Part shown: one piece after another, positions 56,570 through 64,000 of the stretch
Layout of the letters: the number at the start of each line of letters is the position of its first letter
Position numbering within the stretch: the first letter of the stretch is position 1
Assembly: GCF_014109805.1 (NCBI RefSeq)
Contig: NZ_CP059400.1
Location: 2,884,001 to 2,948,000, forward strand
Source of the DNA: Legionella sp. PC1000
GTDB lineage: Bacteria > Pseudomonadota > Gammaproteobacteria > Legionellales > Legionellaceae
Length of the DNA: 64,000 nucleotides
Reading direction: 5' to 3'
Made by a program: the position numbers and the translations under genes
The notes under the pieces: generated by a model
What the model saw: the letters and a program-made list of their open reading frames with translations, nothing else
The model's database searches: none
Told to the model about the DNA's origin: nothing

Positions 56570-57187
56570 ATGAGTGGTCATAAAGGTGAAGAAAGTACGT
56601 GGGCTAAGATTAAAAGAAAAGGCGGCGAATTTATAGACGATATTGGAGAAACAGTTCAGAAAAAAGTAGATAAAGCTATTGAAAAACCAGAAATTTGTAC
56701 CGCTGTAGATGAGTTGATTACTCGAATTGGGCAACTGGAAAAGGATGTACGTTACAAAAAGAGTCCAGATGAAAATGTGCAAAAATCTCTTGCAGAAGCA
56801 ATTAAACTAAGAGATAAACTTGTAGAGGCTAGAGATACATTTAATACAAATACACAAAAATTTTATAATGTTATGAGTGGTGCTGACGTAATAGATCAGC
56901 GTAAATTAAATAGAGAAGTTTATGCTTTTGCAAAAGCAAGTGTTGATGCGATTCATGAACATCAAGTCAAAATAATGGCAGCTCCTGGTGTATGGAATAA
57001 AATCGCAGCATGGGTAAATAATGTACTTGAACAATATACGGATATCAAGAAGCGCTTTGATGTAGAAGGCAGTGGCCTTGCGAAAAGCTCTATGTTCAAA
57101 GAAAAGTTTGATAAGGTAAAACAAGAAGGTCATCATATGGTGGATGAACTAGAGAATGATAATCCACTCAACCCAAAGAAAATATAA
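56570..57187 (+). CDS. Coiled-coil protein, copy 1 of the regulated pair
   Basis: 205 aa, soluble, helical. Strong ribosome site TTTAGAGGAGATACATT. N-terminal basic region, then heptads (GEFIDDIGETVQKKVDKAIE, LITRIGQLEKDVRYKK, AIKLRDKLVEARDTFN). The C-terminal part AAPGVWNKIAAWVNNVLEQ and SMFKEKFDKVKQEG has counterparts in the gene at 57549 (AEPTLWNYIKDKFNSAMKW and VQAKFKEIL), so they are paralogues. No recognised domain or signal. It may be secreted by the Dot/Icm system or be a cytoplasmic stress protein; both are inference. Confidence 0.6.
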   Translation: MSGHKGEESTWAKIKRKGGEFIDDIGETVQKKVDKAIEKPEICTAVDELITRIGQLEKDVRYKKSPDENVQKSLAEAIKLRDKLVEARDTFNTNTQKFYNVMSGADVIDQRKLNREVYAFAKASVDAIHEHQVKIMAAPGVWNKIAAWVNNVLEQYTDIKKRFDVEGSGLAKSSMFKEKFDKVKQEGHHMVDELENDNPLNPKKI

Positions 57188-57203
57188 TAATGAGAGCAAA
57201 TGT

Positions 57204-57237
57204 AGGTTGGGCTAAGGCTCAACCTTGCTTGTTTTTT
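57204..57237 (+). terminator. Intrinsic terminator after coiled-coil gene 1
   Basis: AGGTTGGGC-TAAG-GCTCAACCT stem (one G-T pair) followed by TTGCTTGTTTTTTT. Confidence 0.75.
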
Positions 57238-57241
57238 TGGG

Positions 57242-57304
57242 TTAGTGCTTTATCTTTTTTTGTACATCTCCAAACAACCAATCGGCGCTTACCTCAGGCT
57301 TCAT
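57242..57304 (-). pseudogene. Fossil C-terminus of a second XRE-type regulator
   Basis: Read on the minus strand this gives EVSADWLFGDVQKKIKH followed by a stop, matching the C-terminus EVSTDWLFGAAQEKTKH of the intact XRE gene at 58731. Nothing upstream of this piece matches the rest of that gene. It stands convergent to coiled-coil gene 1 exactly as the intact gene stands to coiled-coil gene 2. Confidence 0.88.
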
Positions 57305-57409
57305 TCGTGATTTTTTTATGAAAATCACCAATAGTCATGTGATTTCTCAATTCCAGGATTAACAAAATGGGATCTCAAATGCAAAAAATTTCATGGAAAA
57401 GATCTTTTT

Positions 57410-57429
57410 TTAATCAAGCCTTAAGCTTA
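57410..57429 (+). promoter_or_regulatory. Operator-like box upstream of coiled-coil gene 2
   Basis: TTAATCAAGCCTTAAGCTTA, 16 of 20 bases like the boxes at 56321 and 56396. It includes the CTTAAG palindrome and lies 120 bp before the coiled-coil gene 2 start. Confidence 0.55.
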
Positions 57430-57548
57430 ATTGTTTTAAAATATATGCATAATAAAAATTGTGGCCAGGTATCAATATGTGTATTTTTAAGCCCCTATGA
57501 TTTATAATTATATATAGTGCGAACTTTTAAGCACTTAGAGGAGAAGTT

Positions 57549-58316
57549 ATGTCCAAACATTTAAATAAGACAACAGCAGAAAAACCCCAAAAAAAGGTAG
57601 GAAAATCAGAGCCCTATGAGGGTAGCGAGCTTCAAAAAAGAGTCCATGGGGCTATTCAAAAAGGAGAAAAAAGGAAGGAAGAGCAAGCAAAGAAAGAAGA
57701 AATTGAAAGACAGAAAGAAGAAGCCTTAAGTGACCTTTTGGGAAAGCATGGTGTTTGGAAACAATTAAAAGCCGCTCAGATAAAAGTACAAGCTGAGAAA
57801 AACGAAAAAATTAGTGGTCAATTGGAGGAGGCAAAACATCATATACACAGGAACACACCCCCTTCAGTAAAAGCTGTTTTTGAACTTATTGAAGCACTTA
57901 ATAGTTTTGAAGGAGAAATAGGCTTAGGAACTGATAAAGCAAGATTGCTCGCAGCAGCCCAGCTAGGTGAACAGTTAGCAGCGCTTGCTCAAGCAACTAA
58001 TGGTAATCCTGAAAAGAAAAGATATCAACAAATACTAGGGCAGTTTGAAGAGGCATGCTCAGAAATAATGAAAGTGAATTATAAAAGGTTGGCTGCAGAA
58101 CCCACTTTATGGAACTATATTAAAGACAAGTTTAATAGTGCAATGAAATGGATTCACCTAGCACCCCGAGGATTAGTTCTTGACACAACTCTTGACTCAT
58201 CTGCCCTTATAAAAGATGAAAAGGTACAAGCTAAGTTTAAGGAAATTCTAAATACAAATGTGAAGATAGAGCATGAGCCAGATGTAGATACCCCACTCAG
58301 AGGACCTACTAAATAG
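57549..58316 (+). CDS. Coiled-coil protein, copy 2 of the regulated pair
   Basis: 255 aa, soluble, preceded by TAGAGGAGAAGTT. Highly charged N-terminus (RKEEQAKKEEIERQKEEALSD split from a lysine-rich start), predicted long helix, then a C-terminal helical bundle shared with the gene at 56570. An extra N-terminal basic region makes it 50 residues longer. It ends with EPDVDTPLRGPTK. No recognised family. A perfect terminator follows at 58333. It is convergent with the XRE regulator at 58731. Confidence 0.6.
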   Translation: MSKHLNKTTAEKPQKKVGKSEPYEGSELQKRVHGAIQKGEKRKEEQAKKEEIERQKEEALSDLLGKHGVWKQLKAAQIKVQAEKNEKISGQLEEAKHHIHRNTPPSVKAVFELIEALNSFEGEIGLGTDKARLLAAAQLGEQLAALAQATNGNPEKKRYQQILGQFEEACSEIMKVNYKRLAAEPTLWNYIKDKFNSAMKWIHLAPRGLVLDTTLDSSALIKDEKVQAKFKEILNTNVKIEHEPDVDTPLRGPTK

Positions 58317-58332
58317 GTTGCTTCGTTAGAAC

Positions 58333-58369
58333 AAAAAGCCCATATTATATTCGTTAATATGGGCTTTTT
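58333..58369. terminator. Bidirectional terminator hairpin
   Basis: Perfect 15-bp stem AAAAAGCCCATATTA / TAATATGGGCTTTTT with a 7-nt loop, right after coiled-coil gene 2. Confidence 0.9.
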
Positions 58370-58631
58370 GCTTTTTGAGGAATATTTTTTGCTTAACACG
58401 TAGCAATGCTATCCATCTTAAAAGGGTATTTTCTTTTTATTTTTTGAAAAGATTCGTAATTTGTTAATCTCTTTGATTAATAAAGAAATAAACCGCTCCG
58501 GGTATGATTATTCCTCGAGATTCGATTTAGACTGCTTCATATTTCCTTTAAGTATCTTTTATATAACTTTTGGATTGTCCTTGCAATCACTTTTAATTTT
58601 GTTGGGTCAAATGGATGTATAATTTTTTTGC

Positions 58632-58720
58632 CTACGTACCGCGCATAAGGCGCGGTACGTAGAAAAATTTTAAATGAAAAACTGACGATACCTCAGGTAA
58701 AAATGACCCAACCTACAGCT
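58632..58720. repeat. Minimal P1 element
   Basis: Perfect 13-bp hairpin CTACGTACCGCGC-ATAAG-GCGCGGTACGTAG (58632-58662) followed by the right flank AAATGAAAAACTGACGATAC and CTCAGG, which matches the right end of element A. Outside it, TTGGGTCAAA on the left and TGACCCAACC on the right are inverted. It lies in the 414-bp gap between coiled-coil gene 2 and the XRE gene; the rest of that gap is AT-rich with no gene. Confidence 0.85.
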
Positions 58721-58730
58721 TATTGTTGGA

Positions 58731-58970
58731 TTAGTGTTTTGTCTTTTCTTGAGCAGCTCCAAATAACCAATCGGTGCTTACTTCAAGTTCATCAGCAATT
58801 TTTTGCATGGTAGTTCCATCTAAAGCAACACCGTGCAATAACGCTTCGATTTTAAATTTAGGCAATTCGAACATCCTAGAACACGCTTGAACGCGTTCTT
58901 TCATTAAGGCAGGAACCCCAAGTTCATCAAGCTCATAGTTCAAACGTTCAGTTAGTTTTTTATTTGACAT
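58731..58970 (-). CDS. XRE-type (Cro/CI) HTH regulator
   Basis: A 79-aa DNA-binding protein. A five-helix HTH_3-like fold is visible: KERVQACSRMFELPKFKIEALLHG then TMQKIADELEVSTDWLFG, the latter typical of phage-repressor-type proteins that lack a C-terminal domain. AAGGAGATTACC precedes the ATG. The box TTAATCAATCCTTAAGCTTG (59010-59029) lies 40 bp upstream, the same as in front of the coiled-coil genes, so autoregulation and control of those genes are likely. A fossil of a second copy is at 57242. Confidence 0.85.
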   Translation of the reverse strand: MSNKKLTERLNYELDELGVPALMKERVQACSRMFELPKFKIEALLHGVALDGTTMQKIADELEVSTDWLFGAAQEKTKH

Positions 58971-59009
58971 GGTAATCTCCTTCTTTGCTTTTTATCAGTG
59001 TAAAACAAG

Positions 59010-59029
59010 CAAGCTTAAGGATTGATTAA
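59010..59029 (-). promoter_or_regulatory. Operator-like box upstream of the XRE gene
   Basis: Read on the minus strand TTAATCAATCCTTAAGCTTG, about 40 bp before the XRE start. Shares at least 15 of 20 positions with the boxes at 56321, 56396 and 57410, including TTAATCAA and CTTAAGC. Confidence 0.6.
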
Positions 59030-59177
59030 CAAAAAGAGTTTTTAAATAAAATTATGGGTACGAAAAAAGGCAGAACAGCCGCATTCTAAAATTTGAAAAT
59101 CCATCTGTGGATTAAAGTGAAAATTATATTCACTAATGTTATGATTTGCGCATTTAACTTAACTATGGATGGAAATT

Positions 59178-59654
59178 ATGCCAAGCTGTAAAGAAATGTT
59201 ATTAAACATTTTAAATAATACTCAAGCGCAACTTAAAGATTCACTCTCACCATTTCAAACCGAGTGTCTTGATATGTTTCAAATAAAGATTAAAGCCATT
59301 CCTGTCGATGAAAGAACCGAAATGGATTCAAAAATCGGGATCATTCTCCTGGATCACTGTTTCTGTGATTTGGATAACCTTTTTGGAAGCGAAGATAGGA
59401 TTATTAGTCTTATCAATAAAAGAAACCTTAACGATAATGATTTTTTTAAACAAGTGAATCAAATTTTTGATGATGAAATTAAAGCATTAAATCAATATGC
59501 ATTAGAAAGCTTTTATGCCCAAACCTTTAAGCCCGTAAAAAACATTTTGATTGATATGAAAAACGAATTAACACGTTTAAAAACCTCCTTGGATCAACAA
59601 TTAAGCGATACCCAAAGTTCTCCTGAATATCAAACAAGATACGGTCTAAATTGA
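59178..59654 (+). CDS. Uncharacterised helical protein
   Basis: 158 aa from the ATG at 59178 (the frame also allows 59169). Soluble, largely helical, with a cysteine cluster LLDHCFCDLDNLFG. The C-terminus ends in a stretch rich in Gln, Ser and Asp. No family recognised. The start choice between the two ATGs is uncertain; GGATGG precedes the first. It is divergent from the XRE gene, and transcription could be influenced by the operator-like box, which lies about 150 bp away. Confidence 0.5.
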   Translation: MPSCKEMLLNILNNTQAQLKDSLSPFQTECLDMFQIKIKAIPVDERTEMDSKIGIILLDHCFCDLDNLFGSEDRIISLINKRNLNDNDFFKQVNQIFDDEIKALNQYALESFYAQTFKPVKNILIDMKNELTRLKTSLDQQLSDTQSSPEYQTRYGLN

Positions 59655-59757
59655 TAAGAAACCCGGGTTCCGCTTCGCTTCACCCAGGCTACAGTAGTTC
59701 ATTAACATGCATTACCCTGTAGCCTGGTAAAGGCGTAACCCGGGAAACTCAAGAAGA
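59655..59757. repeat. R3 palindromic repeat
   Basis: AACCCGGGTTCCGCTTCGCT, then CACCCAGGCTACAG on the left, mirrored by CTGTAGCCTGGT and AACCCGGG on the right; a long stem-loop between convergent genes. It may serve as a terminator for both. Confidence 0.75.
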
Positions 59758-59771
59758 AACCAGTTCGTTGA

Positions 59772-60266
59772 CTATTCAAAAAGCAAAGCCATAAAAATAT
59801 GGTTTTCATATACCCCATCGATCCGCACCGCATTTTTATGTATCCCTTCTTTTACAAATCCATATTTTTCATACAGTGCAATTGCCGCCTTATTATGTTC
59901 GCGCACGGTAAGTTCTATGCGTGTTAACCCTTTTAACTGGGCCATCTGCAGTGCCCTGCTTAATAATGCCTCACCTATGCCCTGCCCTCTATAGGGAGCA
60001 ATGACGCCAATTCCCAAAGACCCAACATGAGCAAATACAGGCCGGTCAAGCGGACTGATATCACACCACCCCACTAATTGATCCTGATGCATTGCTACAA
60101 CTTGAGGCCAATTATTTTTAATATGATCTAAAACAAAATCTTTAGTTAATTGGATGGGCGGTCCTTCTAAAAAAGCTAAAAATTTACGCTCACGGGCTAC
60201 ACTATCAACCGCGGACCAAAATGCTTCGATATGTTTTTCTTGAATAGGGACAATAGAAAATTGCAT
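59772..60266 (-). CDS. GNAT family N-acetyltransferase
   Basis: 164 aa. The acetyl-CoA binding motif A is LGIGVIAPYRGQGIGEALL (R/Q-x-x-G-x-G/A type), and motif B is ALYEKYGFVKEGIHK. The N-terminal part (IQEKHIEAFWSAVDSVARERKFLAF) is typical of the small RimI/PhnO-like subgroup. The acceptor could be an amine, peptide or antibiotic and cannot be told from sequence. It converges on the 59178 gene. Confidence 0.9.
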   Translation of the reverse strand: MQFSIVPIQEKHIEAFWSAVDSVARERKFLAFLEGPPIQLTKDFVLDHIKNNWPQVVAMHQDQLVGWCDISPLDRPVFAHVGSLGIGVIAPYRGQGIGEALLSRALQMAQLKGLTRIELTVREHNKAAIALYEKYGFVKEGIHKNAVRIDGVYENHIFMALLFE

Positions 60267-60800
60267 AAGATTCTACTTAATTCTGGATCAAAAGGTTAGT
60301 AGAAAGAAGTTTTGTCTGGGAGTCAATAGCGATTATTCGCTTAATGGTAATATCACTTAAAAATTTGCAAGTACCAACCTGACACCTTGGCTGCAAGCAG
60401 CTGTCTCTTCATCATATCTCTGCTACGCCCTGCGGCTTGTCCGCAGGGTCCAGTATCTTAGCTAGATCTTCTGGATCCCGCGGAGAAGCCCTGAACGATC
60501 GTCAGTTTTTTAAATTTATCATGTACCACTTAAGTTTCTCTACGTACCGCTTAAATTTCTCTACGTACTGCTTTCCTACGTACCGCGCTTTATGCCTGAG
60601 AGACGTCGGAATAGACTGGGCTGATTTTTCAGGGATGTGTAGAAGATTCAGCTGCAGGCAGGCTCTATGTGGGCACGAAAAAATCTTGTTTGCAAACAGA
60701 CAGGTTACATTGCTCACCGAGATCCGTGCCCAAAATTAAAATAAGGGGAAAATACAAAAAACATGCTATAGTGCAAATTTATCAACAAAACTTAAACAAT
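60267..60800. repeat. Chimeric palindrome region (P2 core joined to P1 half-units)
   Basis: 534 bp without a supported gene. From about 60410 a second repeat family (P2) core appears: ATCATATCTCTGCTACGCCC, TGCGGCTTGTCCGCAGGGTC, CTGGATCCCGCGG. At about 60497 this joins ACGATCGTCAGTTTTTTAAA, the end of a P1 element, and then P1 half-units (TTTCTCTACGTACCGCTTAA, TCTACGTACTGC, CCTACGTACCGCGCTTTATG) truncated at 60596. Two unlike repeats are thus fused end to end. The right part is the arsC promoter. Confidence 0.8.
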
Positions 60801-61142
60801 ATGGAAGAAATTACAATCTATCACCATCCTCGATGCTCCAAATCAAGAAAAACTTTGGAGCTTCTTCAGAATAAAGGGGTAAAGCCGGTTATTGTTGAAT
60901 ACCTTAAAACCCCGCTTAATCTAGAACAATTGAAAAACTTAAAGGCTCACTTTGCACTTAAAGATTTTGTACGAACCGATGAGCCTGTTTTTAAAGAACT
61001 GGGATTGTCCCTGGATAATGAAAATCAAGTGTTACAGGCGATGCTCAAAGAACCCATATTAATGCAACGCCCAATAGTTACTTATAAAGACAAAGCCATT
61101 ATTGGGCGTCCGCCTGAGAATGTTTTGAAATTATTTGAATAA
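60801..61142 (+). CDS. arsC: Arsenate reductase-like (ArsC/Spx fold)
   Basis: 113 aa from the ATG at 60801; an upstream frame to 60669 is repeat-derived. Thioredoxin-fold ArsC of the glutaredoxin-coupled type: ITIYHHPRCSKSRKTLELLQ carries the catalytic cysteine, FVRTDEPVFKELGL and ILMQRPIVTYKDKAIIGRPPENV hold the arginines of the family. It would reduce arsenate to arsenite; ArsC-like proteins without an ars operon may have other roles. No arsB or arsR is nearby. Confidence 0.88.
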   Translation: MEEITIYHHPRCSKSRKTLELLQNKGVKPVIVEYLKTPLNLEQLKNLKAHFALKDFVRTDEPVFKELGLSLDNENQVLQAMLKEPILMQRPIVTYKDKAIIGRPPENVLKLFE

Positions 61143-61238
61143 TTGCTTATTGGTAGCTTGGGTTAAGAACTGAATCCTCTTCTCATCGCTTAAAAAATCA
61201 GCCCAATACTATTTCGATGTCCCGTCCCAGTTCTTGTT

Positions 61239-61310
61239 TACGGAGTTGGCCGCGGGATCCAGAGATCTGCGCTAAACACTGGACCCCGCGGACAAGCCGC
61301 GGGGCGTAGG
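61239..61310. repeat. P2 core palindrome, inverted orientation
   Basis: GGCCGCGGGATCCAGAGATC, a short loop, then ACTGGACCCCGCGGACAAGC and CGCGGGGCGTAGG. It has the same order as the P2 core at 60430 and 62055, in the opposite orientation. Lies between the arsC and 61368 genes. Confidence 0.8.
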
Positions 61311-61367
61311 TAGAGATGTGATTAAGAGGCAGGGTGGAGGAAAGCGGATCCCGGTTACAGGTATTTA

Positions 61368-61724
61368 TTAGGATTTTAATTGATTCGGACAACCGGCTTG
61401 ATGAAATGATACGAGCGCATCATAGATACCCTGGTAATCTGCAAATGCATTTCTATTTGCTTTAATATCATCAAAAACCAGGTCTGTTCTACCACACGTT
61501 CCGGCATCTGTGATATTTAAATGATCACCACTCGCTTTTTTATAGGCTATAAACGTTTCACCGCAATGCAAATGAGGTCTTTTTGACGCATTATTGCCTA
61601 AAAACTCCTGATTACCGCAATAAGTTTTCTTAAAGTTAGGTTTAAGATGAGCCATGCCGGCAAATGCATTTGCGGAAATTGAAATAATAAAACATGCTGC
61701 TGTAATTGAGAATTTATTCATCAT
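61368..61724 (-). CDS. Small secreted cysteine-containing protein
   Basis: 118 aa with a signal peptide (FSITAACFIISISANAFAG). The mature part has four cysteines (TYCGNQ, LHCGET, GTCGRT, AGCPNQ), likely two disulfides. No recognised domain. GGAACTCT precedes the ATG pair. Probably periplasmic or secreted. Confidence 0.65.
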   Translation of the reverse strand: MMNKFSITAACFIISISANAFAGMAHLKPNFKKTYCGNQEFLGNNASKRPHLHCGETFIAYKKASGDHLNITDAGTCGRTDLVFDDIKANRNAFADYQGIYDALVSFHQAGCPNQLKS

Positions 61725-61799
61725 AGAGTTCCAAAAAAATTGTTAAGAGATAAATTTAACACATCTCAGTACAGTAACCAAGATTCAATTTATGAAAGT

Positions 61800-62130
61800 A
61801 AGTATCTGTTTCTTGAGCACATCTCTGCCTATGCCCGCGAATAACTCGTTGTCTCTTGATCATACCTCCGCCTTCGTCCCGCGAATAAACTGTTGTTTCT
61901 TGATCATACCTCCGCCTTCGTCCCGCGAATAAACAGTTTGTTTCTTGATCATATCTCCGGCCTTCGTCCCGCGAATAAACTGTTGTTTCTTGATCATATC
62001 TCCGCCTACGCCCCGCGAATAAACCGTTGTGTCTTGATCATATCTCCGCCTACGCCCCACGGCTTGCCCGCGGGGGTCCAGTGTTTTAGCGCAGATCTGC
62101 TTCCGGATCCCGTGGATAAACGGTGGGATG
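61800..62130. repeat. P2 element: six 44-bp half-units leading into a palindromic core
   Basis: Six tandem units of 43-45 bp (CTTGATCATATCTCCGCCTA, then CGCCCCGCGAATAAAC...GTT) from about 61811 to 62055. The last unit continues into a core: CGCCCCACGGCTTGCCCGCG, GGGGGTCCAG, a loop, then CCGGATCCCGTGGATAAACG. The architecture (array of outer-arm units, then palindromic core with TCCAG...GGAT) is the same as in P1 elements A and B, but the sequence is different. Confidence 0.88.
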
Positions 62131-62155
62131 AGATATCGAATTAGAGCAATGAGCT

Positions 62156-63946
62156 CTATTTTTGCATCACATAACTTCCAGGTGCAGAAGGTAATGAGGA
62201 ATCAAGATGCGGTAACGAAACACGTCTTTGCGAACTGTTGTCGACTAACCATTCATGCCAAGCAAACCACCAGGATCCATCTCTTTTTTTTGCTTTGTCC
62301 ACCCATTTCTTAGGCCCTATATAAGACATGTTTTTTTTGTTTTCAAGAATAGAATAATAGCGCCCAGGATGATTAGGTTCACTGACAATACCAGCGTTGT
62401 GACCACCACTTGCCAACACAAAGGTAATATCGGTATGCATCATAAGATGGATTTTATATACAGACTCCCAGGGAGCGATATGGTCATGTTCAGTACTCAC
62501 TGCAAAAATGGGTACATGAACATTCTTGGGCGCCACTATTTCATCCTCAACGCGAAAATGTCCCTCTGCAAAATCATTTTGCAGAAAGAGTTTCTCAAGA
62601 TATTCTGTATGCATCTTATAAGGCATCCGCGTAGCATCAGCGTTCCAGGCAAGCAGGTCAATCATGCCGCGTTTTTTACCCGTCATGTAGTCGTCAATCA
62701 TTTTTGACCAAATCAAATCGTAAGTACGCAACATCTGAAAAGATCCCGCCATATGCTTGGGATCAAGGTACCCTTTTTCCCACATCATGTTTTTAAGAAA
62801 TGCGATTTCGCTTTCAGTGATGAACAGCATGAGCTCGCCTGCCTGTGTAAAATCCCCTTGTGCTGCCAGGAGCGAAAGGCTTTTAAGACGACTGTCTTTA
62901 TCCCTTGCCATTGCAGCCGCTGTAATCATTGCCAGAGTCCCGCCAAGACAATATCCCACCAAATGAATTTTTGTCTTGGGTAAAATAGTACTTACCGCAT
63001 CGATTGCTGCCATTGCGCCTTGGCGATAATAATCATCCATCCCTAAATCACGGTCTTTTTCATCCGGATTGCGCCATGAGACCATAAAGACCGTATGTCC
63101 TTGTCCAACAAGCCATTTAACCAAAGAATTTCCAGGGGATAAATCCAGAATATAATATTTCATGATCCATGCAGGTAAGATGAGTATTGGTTCTTTGTAA
63201 ACAGTTTCAGTTTTTGGTTCATATTGAATTAATTCAATCAAATGATTTGTAAAAACTACCTTTCCAGGAGTAATCGCAACATTCTTGCCTGGTTTGAACT
63301 TTCCCGCACCAGGAGGAGGCAAACCAGCCAATCTTCTTAGCGTATGTTCCACGGCAATTTCTGTACCTTGAATCAGATTTACGCCACCACAACGCATCGT
63401 TTCATAAAAAAGATCGGGATTAGTCATTACGAAATTGGAAGGCGATAAAGCATCAAGTAATTGACGAATACAAAAAGAAACCGTACGTTCTGAGCGCTTG
63501 GAAAGTCCAGGAACTTTTCGTGTTGCATTACAAAACCACTCTTCAATCTGGAGAAAAACTTCAGCATACAAACGCCATGGCATCAATTGCCAATTCTCCT
63601 TATGAAAGCGCACATCTTTTCCTTGAGCTGGTTGTTTGTCACACAACAGATGCGCTAAAAATTCATCGGTATGCAGGAGAGGATAAAAAGCCAATGCCAA
63701 TAAGTGTCCCGGCGATTGCGCTAATTGCAAAAGCCAGGCACAATGAGCAGTTCCAATTACAGCAGGACTCATGCCCATTGTAATCTTACCTAGATTTGCC
63801 TGATACAATTTATTTATAAAATAAAAAAAATCATCCAATTTATTTTTATAGAGTGAATATTGGGAATTATTAATCTCAGATGGAGGAGCAGATTGATTCT
63901 TCAAGCCTAAGTGAGTTAGGGCATTCTTTTCTTCAGTTCCTTTCAT
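62156..63946 (-). CDS. phaC: Class I poly(3-hydroxyalkanoate) synthase
   Basis: 596 aa, preceded by AAGGAATTTGAC. The catalytic cysteine is C333 in VGYCLGGT, the modified lipase box of PHA synthases. Asp in STEHDHIAPW and His in GGHNAG complete the triad. N-terminal region (residues 1-200) is as in class I enzymes, including the LLDALSPSNFVMTNP motif. It polymerises (R)-3-hydroxybutyryl-CoA supplied by phaB at 26579. The gene lies apart from phaB and phaZ and has no phaA nearby. Confidence 0.93.
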   Translation of the reverse strand: MKGTEEKNALTHLGLKNQSAPPSEINNSQYSLYKNKLDDFFYFINKLYQANLGKITMGMSPAVIGTAHCAWLLQLAQSPGHLLALAFYPLLHTDEFLAHLLCDKQPAQGKDVRFHKENWQLMPWRLYAEVFLQIEEWFCNATRKVPGLSKRSERTVSFCIRQLLDALSPSNFVMTNPDLFYETMRCGGVNLIQGTEIAVEHTLRRLAGLPPPGAGKFKPGKNVAITPGKVVFTNHLIELIQYEPKTETVYKEPILILPAWIMKYYILDLSPGNSLVKWLVGQGHTVFMVSWRNPDEKDRDLGMDDYYRQGAMAAIDAVSTILPKTKIHLVGYCLGGTLAMITAAAMARDKDSRLKSLSLLAAQGDFTQAGELMLFITESEIAFLKNMMWEKGYLDPKHMAGSFQMLRTYDLIWSKMIDDYMTGKKRGMIDLLAWNADATRMPYKMHTEYLEKLFLQNDFAEGHFRVEDEIVAPKNVHVPIFAVSTEHDHIAPWESVYKIHLMMHTDITFVLASGGHNAGIVSEPNHPGRYYSILENKKNMSYIGPKKWVDKAKKRDGSWWFAWHEWLVDNSSQRRVSLPHLDSSLPSAPGSYVMQK

Positions 63947-64000
63947 GTCAAATTCCTTTTGATTCCATCCAATAATGCTTCATGCTGCGATTTAAGTAAA

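Noticed and set aside
60437-60739. 100-codon frame and its minus-strand counterpart at 60502-60717
   Set aside because: Both are translations of the fused P2/P1 palindromes.
60669-60800. Upstream extension of arsC
   Set aside because: The ArsC fold begins at the ATG at 60801; the extra residues are repeat-derived.
61811-62055. Possible CRISPR array
   Set aside because: The 44-bp units are contiguous tandem repeats without unique spacers, and they end in a palindromic core. No cas gene is present. The frames at 61860-62060 and 61893-62144 are translations of the repeat.

Overview
The window looks like chromosome from a Legionella species. The DNA is AT-rich. It encodes polyhydroxybutyrate (PHB) enzymes, a multidomain chitinase resembling Legionella ChiA, a VKOR-fused epimerase, and many lineage-specific proteins. 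Several of those end in acidic, glutamate-rich tails of the kind seen in Dot/Icm type IV substrates. The species was not identified, and all family calls come from reading motifs, not from database searches.

Layout. 1-6730: 3' part of a hybrid histidine kinase, a small exported protein, an alcohol dehydrogenase, argE with a possible protease-like effector behind it, and an acyl-CoA synthetase. 6963-17042: an 848-aa ORF (845 aa from the preferred start) encoding a coiled-coil protein, an SDR-SPW-VKOR membrane fusion, a DUF2254 protein, an SLC13/RCK transporter, and a decayed second copy of the coiled-coil gene's 3' end. 17127-24900: tRNA-Lys(CTT), a giant palindromic repeat, an MFS transporter divergent from an Lrp/AsnC regulator, a membrane HExxH protein, and a four-gene tripartite efflux operon with a split FUSC pump. 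24939-32971: a FixJ-type regulator, phaB, a kinase-like protein, phaZ, a GT-C membrane protein and small Legionella-type proteins. 33057-39596: a possible papain-like protein, an MFS-LuxR pair, a chitinase with a lux-box-like dyad in front of it, sixA and an outer-membrane protein. 39600-46403: a repeat sandwich, a universal stress protein, and a 1412-aa protein with a zeta-toxin-like kinase domain followed by a small acidic protein. 46569-52754: lipase, membrane proteins, bestrophin, acyl-CoA dehydrogenase and a YHS protein. 52839-56109: a GIY-YIG nuclease gene enclosed by identical palindromes, then chiA. 56267-59029: a duplicated coiled-coil/XRE regulator module. 59169-63946: small genes, arsC, further repeat arrays and phaC.

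Possible undescribed systems. (1) A family of nested palindromes whose outer arms are amplified into tandem half-unit arrays. One copy encloses a GIY-YIG nuclease gene that carries a late frameshift, and a second, sequence-unrelated family has the same architecture. (2) A duplicated coiled-coil gene plus convergent XRE regulator, with one 20-bp box in front of all three intact genes and a fossil of the second XRE gene. (3) An orphan LuxR with an adjacent dyad ahead of a chitinase gene. (4) A large putative effector with a zeta-like kinase domain and a tightly linked small partner. PHB turnover is covered by phaB, phaZ and phaC, although phaC lies about 32 kb away from the others.
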